Shown here piece after piece: positions 56,766-64,000 of a stretch of 64,000 nucleotides of DNA. The position numbers and the translations under genes are program-made. Below the pieces are notes generated by a model. It made no database searches. It had not been told where the DNA came from and saw nothing but the letters and a program-made list of their open reading frames with translations. This stretch comes from Phellopilus nigrolimitatus. Its lineage: Eukaryota; Basidiomycota; Agaricomycetes; Hymenochaetales; Hymenochaetaceae. Each line of letters starts with the position of its first letter. Position 1 is the first letter of the stretch. The DNA is taken from positions 1 through 64,000 of the forward strand of contig JAJOHG010000050.1 in the NCBI GenBank assembly GCA_021029095.1, written 5' to 3'.

Positions 56766-57527
56766 AGCGCGCACCCGCTGTCGAGCCCGCTAAGTTCAAT
56801 TTTATAAAATAAATAAGTTGTACTTAAACTAAAATAAATTGTAAGGTGACCCGCAGGTCACCCGTCATACCCACTCTGACCCGGACCCGTCATACCCGGA
56901 CCCGCAGGTCAAATACCTGCGGGTCCGGGGGTCATGCACGGGTCCGGGTATGAGTTTTGAAAATCTCATACCCGTGCAAACGGGTCCGGGTCTACCCACG
57001 GATCGACCCGTGCTATGCCCTATTCAAGCATGTGCAGAAAAGCAAGCCGTCATATGGGAGGGACTCGCGATGTCATTTGCGGCAAGGTGGTACAAGACAG
57101 TCACCGCTCGCGGGCACGCTATTAAATGGCCCCAGCGCTATCGCATCGTGGGCGAAGCAACTCGCTCGATAATGACTACAACAAAAATACGGACAACCCT
57201 CGTACTCGCGCGGATGCAAGTCGACGAAACCCAGCAGGAGCGAAGGGCGGCGAGTGAACTGGCAGACAAGAGCTGGAAGCAGAAGCAACGGAGGGATGCG
57301 ACGTCGCTATAATCGATGGGGGGGAGTGTATTTTTAGGTGGCCTGGGGAGTAGACTCGGACTGTTCGTCCACAATAGGCGTGAGCAGGAGAGCATGTAAA
57401 CTCTGGCCGCATGTACATAATATTTACATGTATGTATGCACTATACATAGACGGTTTAGGTTGAGAATTAAGGTTAGGTTCCGTCGCGCGAGGCTAAGGA
57501 AGCACGGTCACACTGGTGACTGTAGCT

Positions 57528-58305
57528 TTATTGCCGTTTTCATAATTGTTGGCGGAGTTCGAAATATCAACTTTTTTGGCCTCGAAGCTTCAAAAATATG
57601 CTGCTCACTCAATTCTTCACATTTTCCTTTCGTTCAAGCTGGTAAATAATTGTATATATTGTATCAATCATCTGATGTATAAAAATAATGTACTTTTGAT
57701 AATGGATGTGCCGATCTCTGAAATCAGGCAGTGCATACATGCTCTCAGAAGGTGTCCAAACATCTTGAATTTTTGCAGCTTCAGTTTTGAAGCTATTGAC
57801 ATGGTTGCTTTTGCAGAACACTTATATAACTGCCATTGAGTGGGTATAAGTCTTACTTTTTAAATGATGCATTGCAATAGCCTTCCATACATGAATTTAT
57901 CCGGTCTTTGTTTTTTGGATTTCTGCTGCCCAAATACTTGGTGAATTGCACCTTGTCATCAATTTTCTGCAAAAAAGTAGAGCTTATAATATATAAAGGG
58001 CATCTATCTAAATGCTCTGCAAAAGCAACCATGTCAATAGCTTCAAAACTGAAGCTGCAAAAATTCAAGATGTTTGGACACCTTCTGAGAGCATGTATGC
58101 ACTGCCTGATTTCAGAGATCGGCACATCCATTATCAAAAGTACATTATTTTTATACATCAGATGATTGATACAATATATACAATTATTTACCAGCTTGAA
58201 CGAAAGGAAAATGTGAAGAATTGAGTGAGCAGCATATTTTTGAAGCTTCGAGGCCAAAAAAGTTGATATTTCGAACTCCGCCAACAATTATGAAAACGGC
58301 AATAA
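57528..58305. mobile_element. Fold-back element: two 290-base inverted arms, 198-base spacer
   Basis: Arms 57528-57817 and 58016-58305 are reverse complements with no difference that I can find. The minus-strand frame through the right arm and spacer reads MLAEFEISTFLASKLQKYAA and continues for 144 codons to FTKYLGSRNPKNKDRINSCM with a stop at 57853; the left arm repeats its first 90 codons. The product is unknown. No clear target duplication. The right arm ends 58 bases before the ATG of the methyltransferase gene. Confidence 0.85.
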
Positions 58306-58363
58306 GGACTCGAGGCATCCCTTCGCCTTCCCCACAATCTCCTCCCCTCACTGTCTGCCCACC

Positions 58364-59877
58364 ATGCCGAAGCGGACCTACGACGACGTCGACGATGGCG
58401 CACCCGGGGAAGATGATGCGCGCTATGCCAGCGCAACCTATGGACTTGCTGGAGCGGCGGCAGCGGCGGGAACGAGCTTCTCAGTTGGCGGCGCGGGCGC
58501 TTCTGCTCCCGTCCCGATGCCAACGGCGTCGAGCGCGTCCGCATCCCCTGATGATGAAAGTTACACCTATATCGTGACACCCGAAATTGCGGAAACGCTG
58601 TTCCGAGAGGTGCATGGACGCCAGCTGAACACCATGCAGCCCGTCTACCAGCTTCCCGCCGATGCCGATGAAATTAAGGTGTGTCCATTATGTCAATAAT
58701 TAGTTAACGCTCCTCGCTTACGCCTTCAAACGCGATCAGCGCCAGGAGTACTTCCATAAGATGATGTACATGGTGATGGGCGACAAGAACCACGTCGGCC
58801 CAGTCGAGGATGTTCTTAACGTCCCATCGGATAGGAAGAAGCGGGTATTGGACATTGGCACTGGGAGCGGGCTCTGGTGAACTACTTGCTTCAGACAAAT
58901 CTGTAAGAATTCTAACCATTGTTATGTAGGGCAATCCAAATTGCGGACGAGTTCCCGGATGTCGAGGTCGTCGGAGTAGACCTTGCTCCCATACAACCAG
59001 AGTGCGTATATATCATGTCATTTTATTGTTCGCACTGACCAATTCTTATTTTCTATGCTAAGGATGGTGCCGCCGAACTGCGAGTAAGTACTCGCGTACT
59101 CGGTTTCATTCCTTGCTAACAGCTGTAATTCAAAGTTTCGAGCTCTTCGATGCCCAGCTCATCCCATACCCAAACGAATATTTCGACATCGTGCATGCGC
59201 GATGTGTGAACAATGGTGTAAGCACTGAATACCTTTTCTTCTTCGATGCTCTTCTAAGTGGCTTGATGTAGATGAAAAATTACCCCCTCTTCCTGGAAGA
59301 GGTCGCGCGCATCTTGCGTCCTGGCGGCCTCGTCATCCTCATCGAGAGCGAGATCAAGCCGCTCTCTGAAGGCAAGCAGCCCATTGAAGCGGGTCCTCGC
59401 GGCGGCGCGCCGGGGTGGCACGCTTTTTGGGAACAGTACCGGCGCTGTCTCGCTGGAAACCACATCGACACGACTGTCCCCACTCGCCTTGGCAGCCTCT
59501 TGCGCGCAACAGGCGCGTTCAACGACGTCGTCGCGCAGGAGGCGATCGTGCCGGTCGGATTCTGGCCTAAGGGTAAGTCCTGACGATTTTGCCATATGTA
59601 CGGTACCCCTTTCTTTGACCTAATGCCTGCATCAGACCAGGGACTTCTTACGGTGGCCCAGTTCGCCTGGATGGATCATGACTCGTTCATCCCTGCCGTC
59701 CGCCCGCTTTTCCTTTCCTACGGTCTATCGGAGTTCCGCGTAAAGATCCTCATCGAGGATGCGCAACAGGACCTCTACTACCCGCTGACGCGCCCGTACT
59801 CGTGTGTCCACGTCAGCCAGGCGCGCAAGGTCACTAACTGGACCGCCCCTCGTCGCCGCACCCGCCGCTTCCGCTAG
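58364..59877 (+). CDS. SAM-dependent methyltransferase (class I), seven exons, intact (389 aa)
   Basis: Exons 58364-58678, 58740-58876, 58930-59001, 59063-59083, 59136-59217, 59272-59572 and 59636-59877 join with consistent phases to one frame of 389 codons and stop; exon 4 has only 21 bases. The SAM-binding motif I is VLDIGTGSGLWAIQIADEFP (split by intron 2). VVGVDLAPIQPEMVPPNC holds the acidic residue at the end of strand 2, DIVHARCVNNG is the post-II region, and EVARILRPGGLVILIES is motif III. The C-terminus is helical and basic at the very end (RRRTRRFR). The first 80 residues are Ala/Ser-rich and probably disordered. This pattern is typical of large fungal families related to LaeA-like or UMTA methyltransferases; the substrate is unknown. 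The fold-back element ends just upstream, so promoter sequence must lie in it or be very short. Confidence 0.85.
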
Positions 59878-59889
59878 TCGTCAATCGGG

Positions 59890-60420
59890 TCTTTTTTTTT
59901 CTTGTGTTCTTTGTCGCCCACTGTTGCTGTCTTTGTTCTTGTCTCTGTCGCTGTCTCAAATGCTGTCTGCTTTCTTATATCTGATGTCTATGTCTTGTAC
60001 ATTTCCGGTACCTTACAAAATACATAGCTTGCTTTCGTGTTCACGCATTCATGACCAGTTGAAACGCCTGTAAACGTATCTAAAAGTCACAGAGAGGAAC
60101 GACCGCTGCTAAACATCATACACAATAACTAAAGCATGACACCGATGAGCGGTGGGCGCACATCAACGCGGGATGACAAGACAGACATAAACACCGACAA
60201 CATGGACTCTCTTTCAGACTACTATAAACGGGGCGTGACGCTGCTACCCTTCTGCTGCCCCTGCTCCAGCACCAAGATGATTGTCATCGGCAACGCCCCG
60301 CTGCGACTCCAAAGTCCCTATCACCGCGCTGGTCCGCGCTTCCTTCCTTAAGACGTTTCACACTCGCGTTGGACCAGCGGGCCCTCCAGTGCGTGCTTTC
60401 AGGGAGTGTCACGGGGGCAT
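59890..60420. other. Intergenic DNA
   Basis: Follows the methyltransferase stop. A 71-codon frame at 60136-60351 has no recognised feature; the stretch ends at the simple repeat at 60420. Confidence 0.4.
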
Positions 60421-60571
60421 CAGGAAAAGCCTACCCTGTCAAATCGCGTCAAATCGCTTCAAATCGCTTCAAATCGCTTCAAATTCTTTCAAATCCTTTC
60501 AAATTTTCACTTTTTTTTTACCAGTTTTTAAGCGCCGAGTTTTGAGATTCTTCAAATCCTTCAAATTATTA
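60420..60571. repeat. CAAATCGCTT-type simple repeat
   Basis: CATCAGGAAAAGCCTACCCT is followed by CAAATCGCTT units, a T run and AAGCGCCGAG. It matches the reverse complement of 44434-44600. Confidence 0.75.
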
Positions 60572-61044
60572 CAGCATATCCGGAAAACCTTGTCAGTGTG
60601 TGTTTTCATTTTCGTTTTTTGTACGGTTTTCCCAAAGAGGAATTCCTTACCCAAAGTAGCAATCCTTACCCAAAATGGAACTCCTTACTGAATGCGGCCA
60701 CTGCCATATCCGGGGATGATCGACACATGTAAGCCGTGTCGTGAGGAGGGCAAAGTACTCAGGGAGAACATCAAGCAACGCGGAATCTGGCTTTATAATA
60801 ATGGCTATGTCCCTAATGATATCTATACAATTCTTGAGTTAGCAAGTAAGATGGCACGACACAACGAGCACGCACAGTGTCGAACAACACGTCAATCATC
60901 GCCTGTTTAGGTAGGTGGCCGCATTCAGTAAGGAGTTCCATTTTGGGTAAGGATTGCTACTTTGGGTAAGGAATTCCTCTTTGGGAAAACCGTACAAAAA
61001 ACGAAAATGAAAACACACACTGACAAGGTTTTCCGGATATGCTG
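60572..61044 (+). mobile_element. Tc1/IS630-like TIR element with a transposase N-terminus, 473 bases
   Basis: Ends CAGCATATCCGGAAAACC and complement, TA on both flanks, arms of about 128 bases. Between them the plus frame 60692-60910 reads MIDTCKPCREEGKVLRENIK and QRGIWLYNNGYVPND, related to the minus frame at 36016-35801. Only the first DNA-binding helix region is kept, so the element is non-autonomous. Confidence 0.75.
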
Positions 61045-61400
61045 TAAATTCAGTAACTTTCTTCAAATCCGTCAATTCTGTCAAATCCGTCAAATCCGTC
61101 AAATCCGTCAATTCCGTCAAATCCTCGAATGCGGAAATTATGCACAAGTCCAAATGACGTATTTATTTAAGTTGAAAAAATAAGCACAACACAGGAATTG
61201 AACAGGCAACCTAGTCAAATATCATGACCAGTCTATAACCATTAAACCATAAGAACTTTATAAAGCATTGAATTATTGTATACAGGAGACGAAGGTCATG
61301 TATTCAAAGTGTTCTCCAGGTCTCCAAGTCCATATGAACCGGCCCTGAATTAGATGAAGGCCGCGTCATCACTCGAAAATTTGTTTTCTTGTTCCTATTC
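61045..61400 (-). repeat. Interspersed repeat with tRNA-like promoter, copy 2
   Basis: Reverse complement of 42922-43226. On the minus strand, ATGGTTTAATGGTTATAG and TGTTCAATTCC are the tRNA-like boxes (about 61185-61260). Its 3' tail is a run of GGATTTGAC-type units (61060-61130), interrupted at the end by the TIR element. Confidence 0.6.
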
Positions 61401-61429
61401 TTCACCCGCCTTCCACCACAGGCTCAGCG

Positions 61430-61908
61430 GCGTCGACCGGCTGCACGCCCTTGCCGTGCATCGCTGCCGCTTCGTCGACTTTACACCCGCTGCCATCAGC
61501 GCCATAACCTTTCCACTCCTCCCACTCCCCGCTGCTCACTCGAGCAAATTCAAGCCCGCAGGCAACTCAAAACGGCGCTTCGACACGCTCGCCATCGGGC
61601 GCGCGAACGGGAACATCGAGCCCTGCGAATGGTCCGACCCAGAGCACGGCGGACAGGCATCCCAAGCATGGGCCGTGTCGAAGGTGCGCCTCTTGGGTTT
61701 TCTTTCTTTGTGAGCTTGTTTTGACGGACGGAGTATGGATTTCCAGATTCTCTACGGCCCGAACCCGTCCAAGGTCGACTCGCTGGTGTTCACGCTGAAG
61801 CACCCGCACCTGCACGCACACAACGAGGTCCCCGCACTCTCCGACCTCCGGCTTTTCAGCGCCAGCAGCGAGCCGTACCAACCAATTCCGTACGTCAAGT
61901 CCCTGTAA
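61430..61908 (+). pseudogene. UTP4: UTP4/cirhin (U3 snoRNP WD40 protein) N-terminal fragment
   Basis: UTP4 is part of the small-subunit processome that makes 18S rRNA. LAVHRCRFVDFTPAAISAIT with FPLLPLP, then RFDTLAIGRANGNIEPCEW and QASQAWAVSK up to an intron (61684 to about 61745). Then QILYGPNPSKVDSLVFTLKH and EVPALSDLRLFSASSEPYQP. Similarity ends near 61905, after the first WD repeats; the rest of about 700 residues is absent. Frame and intron are nearly clean, so truncation is the main defect. Confidence 0.75.
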
Positions 61909-61909
61909 T

Positions 61910-61960
61910 TACAGGAGACTGGCAGTACTACAGTCTCCTGTAATTACAGGGGGGCCTGTG
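61910..61960. repeat. Perfect 21-base stem with 9-base loop
   Basis: Arms 61910-61930 and 61940-61960 are exact complements. Each arm itself contains the short palindrome CCTGTAATTACAGG. It lies exactly at the end of the UTP4 similarity. Confidence 0.85.
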
Positions 61961-62179
61961 CCTGCGCGTGACTGCAGCGTTAGCATTCCCCGGCATCTTT
62001 CGGTATTGTTGATGGTGTGCTAATGGTACTGTATTGGGTTTAGTGTTCTGATGTGCTGAATAAGCACTTTAATTCAAGGTATGTAGTGTAGTTTTGTCGA
62101 TTTTCCAGCACCATTTGACTTTCTACGTTGATTTAGTAATCGATTCTCACGACCATTTTTGATCTATTTTTTGTGTGGC

Positions 62180-62450
62180 CGTCTGGCCGACGGCACGCGT
62201 TGTCAGCGCGCTTTAACGGCATGAGTCGGCATCGTGATTGGGCCCCACGCGTCGGCCACGTGATTTGGCTACGCGCGTCGTCAGCACGCTTTGGCTACGC
62301 GCGTCAGTAGGGCGCTTCGGCCGCGTACTTTGGCGCCACGCGTTGGCAGCGGCCGCGCGATTGGGCCGCGCTGGGCCGCGTGCATCAGCCACACAATTGG
62401 GCCGTGTGCTCTGTCAGCGCGCTTTGGCGGCCCTTGTTGGTGGCGCGTGC
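62180..62450. repeat. GC-rich degenerate repeat
   Basis: Repeats of GGCTACGCGCGTC, CAGCGCGCTTTGG and GGCCGCG within an otherwise AT-rich surrounding. Both strands stay open but show no family motif. Confidence 0.5.
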
Positions 62451-62772
62451 AGATATATGGATTTAATTTATTTGAATATCCAATAAAAAATGTGTGCAAA
62501 GGCTGTAATTAAAAAAAAAAATGTTTACTACATTTTCGTTTGCTATCGGTATGAACGGCTGAGCGTGGTACGCGCTCCGAGAACGTATATGTTGATCAAA
62601 AGAACGAGCATCTTCACGGTCATCCCACCCTGCCTTGATCTTTGGTAGAATGGACCGTTTCACGACGCTATGGCAGCGATGTGCACCTTGCTCGGGCACG
62701 GCTCAGCGAAGACGTACTACCGTACGAGCGCAGAATGTAGAAAACAGAAAAGAAACATTATTAGATCATTCT

Positions 62773-63992
62773 TCATTGGCTGCCAGTCAGCTTGGACATT
62801 TCATCCATCACCCAGCAAACATCATCGAGTGCGAGGTCAAACTCGCGATTGCTGCCGTCCACGAGAGCGCTTGCCCACCAGCTAAGGCTGAGCACAACAA
62901 GAAAAATCCCGTTCCCTCCTCCCTTCCTCGTCTCGACCCATTGCTCGCCATCTCGCATTTCGCGAGATAGCGGGAGCGAATCTCCTCTCCGCCACTCCGG
63001 CTGCAGTGAGACCCACCATTTTATCCACTGGCGCGTGAGCGAAGCGAGCACGAACGGCGGGACAGCAAAGTAGTTCTTCTTCCTTTTTTGCCAGTAGTCG
63101 ATGCAGTCCGGACGGTGGGTTTTCTTCAATCGGTGAGACAGGTCCTGGGATTGGTCAGAGAATGTGATGCACGGAGAATTTAAAGGTACGTACCTTCGAC
63201 TCGGGAAAACACAGTTGCTTCTCGAGAACTAACCACGATTTGATCAGACGGCGGTTGTCGCCAGCAAGGAACGACCAGAGGCCAGGGACCGCTTTCGTGA
63301 TCCACTCGCGCTGCGCTTGCAGTTCGGGCTCGATGGCGTCGCCTAGCAGTTGTTCTAACAGCGAGTATTATGTGTATCCAGGAGCAGGGGCTGATGAGTT
63401 AGAATCGGCAGAAACGCCGCGATCAGTTGCGACACGAGCAGATGCGAACGGCGATACAGCAAGAATGAGAGAGGACGCGATGCCATCGGTCCCATCCTCA
63501 TCATGGCGCGCGTCGCATTCTCTTGCTTCTGGTTGAGCGGTTGTTGGAAGCGATACCAGAGATTTATCAGTTTGGCATTGAGAAGCCTCCCTAGTTGACA
63601 CTGGTGGGCCTTGGACAGCTGGTGATATCGAGGTAATTAGCGGCGTCGAGTCCGGTTGATCCAGCTCCATCGCGTCAAGAGAACCGGCAGTTTCGTGTTG
63701 AGAGGCCTGCCTAGTTGACGCTGGTGGGCCTTGGACAGCTGGTGACATCGAGGTAATTAGCGGCGTCGAGTCAGGTTGATCCAGTTCCATCGTGTCAAGA
63801 GAATTGGAGGTGAGAGTTCTGAAATAGACTTAGCAGACGAGCCGCAGACAATAAGGCACGTGCCACTTACCGGGAGCTTTTTCTGGTCGAACGTCGTACC
63901 GGTGCTTTTTCACTTGTTTTGCCTGCCCTTTTCTTAGCTGTTTCTGCCTTTTTCGCCCTTTCCTTAGATTTCCCGGAAACTATGCCTTGCAT
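62773..63992 (-). CDS. Basidiomycete protein of unknown function, near-intact, start at or beyond the right edge
   Basis: Exon 1 (63871 to at least 63992) gives the basic stretch MQGIVSGKSKERAKKAETAK with RRSTRKSSR. A 52-base intron (GTAAGT..CAG, 63819-63870) leads in phase to exon 2. This has a 40-residue tandem duplication starting MELDQPDSTPLITS, then QLLGDAIEPELQAQREW and SWLVLEKQLCFPESK. A 49-base intron ends at 63145, and exon 3 (62773-63144) has RPDCIDYWQKRKKNYFAVPP and GGGNGIFLVVLSLSWWASAL to a stop at 62773. In exon 2 an in-frame TAA lies at 63368-63370. Either it is a nonsense mutation, or it lies in an intron that ends at TGTTAG just behind it and has CTAAC as branch site. The C-terminal pattern (W-W at about 30 residue spacing, GGPNG-like GGGNG) recurs in uncharacterised Agaricomycete proteins, from memory. 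Confidence 0.6.
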
Positions 63993-64000
63993 AGCTGCAG

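Larger units (their letters stand above)
54879..57022 (+). mobile_element. hAT-like element with two captured host gene fragments, 2144 bases
   Basis: TIRs TAGGGCATAGCACGGGTC and its complement sit between perfect 8-base duplications TTCAAGCA (54871-54878, 57023-57030), the hAT signature. Subterminal regions at both ends are packed with ACCCGTG/CACGGGT and CCCGCGG-type motifs, as in many hAT elements. The interior (about 55140-56765) holds no transposase, but BET and velvet gene fragments, both in plus orientation. Confidence 0.85.
54579..57312 (+). pseudogene. KDZ-type transposase C-terminus, interrupted by a hAT-like element
   Basis: The left part (to 54878) reads ITLVVEEMRRMLVYCDWKAG with WWREQATSRRMSEDPALVAG and LQA. 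The right part (from 57023) continues in frame CAEKQAVIWEGLAMSFAARW to a stop at 57310-57312 (RRDATSL). The motif set resembles the C-terminal helical part of basidiomycete KDZ (Kyakuja-Dileera-Zisupton) transposases. Taking out one copy of the 8-base duplication with the element restores one continuous frame. The catalytic part is not in the window. Confidence 0.6.

Overview
The window reads as nuclear DNA of a filamentous basidiomycete, most likely an Agaricomycete. Coding stretches are cut by 45-65 base introns with GT..AG borders. The recognisable proteins are fungal: velvet factor, Dicer, VPS10, BET/NET, YAK1, ISWI, a GATA finger and a KDZ-type transposase C-terminus. Long AT-rich stretches hold terminal-inverted-repeat (TIR) elements. 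There is no operon structure. The region is accessory, element-rich DNA and mainly a graveyard of broken copies of conserved genes.

Layout. 0-6.6 kb: a VPS10 receptor pseudogene (minus strand, running off the left edge), an unknown Gln-rich gene, then an MFS transporter and a 26S proteasome RPT2 pseudogene. 7.5-8.5 kb: an apparently intact three-exon gene of unknown function. 8.8-14.3 kb: HSP70, reductase and GATA-factor pseudogenes, a composite nested pogo-like element and a degenerate GC-rich minisatellite. 14.4-19.9 kb: a small acidic gene, a Dicer C-terminus split by an opposite-strand ECL1-like gene, and an unidentified multi-exon gene. 20-29 kb: mostly mobile and repeat DNA. 29.9-30.6 kb: an intact two-exon gene. 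33.5-35.1 kb: plasma-membrane H+-ATPase and SEC24 fragments between direct repeats. 36.8-39.7 kb: a gene built of tandem mini-exons coding for heptad repeats. 40.5-47.2 kb: a YAK1 pseudogene lacking its kinase core, tRNA-like repeats and the second, inverted copy of the nested element. 48.7-54.5 kb: a degenerate zinc-finger regulator, a second Dicer fragment and an ISWI pseudogene. 54.6-57.3 kb: a KDZ transposase C-terminus interrupted by a hAT-like element that carries BET and velvet gene fragments. 57.5-59.9 kb: a 290-base-arm fold-back just upstream of an intact seven-exon methyltransferase gene. 60.4-64 kb: repeats, a UTP4 fragment and a nearly intact basidiomycete gene of unknown function that reaches the right edge.

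The genes do not form a pathway. The likely live genes are the methyltransferase (58.4-59.9 kb), the 288-aa gene (7.6-8.5 kb), the 191-aa gene (29.9-30.6 kb) and possibly the 62.8-64 kb gene. The most unusual structure is the mini-exon array at 36.8-39.7 kb. Its second half repeats 63-base symmetric exons (exactly three heptads) about every 115 bases. In its first half the same module is split in two by an extra intron, giving recurring 29-base exons about every 179 bases.
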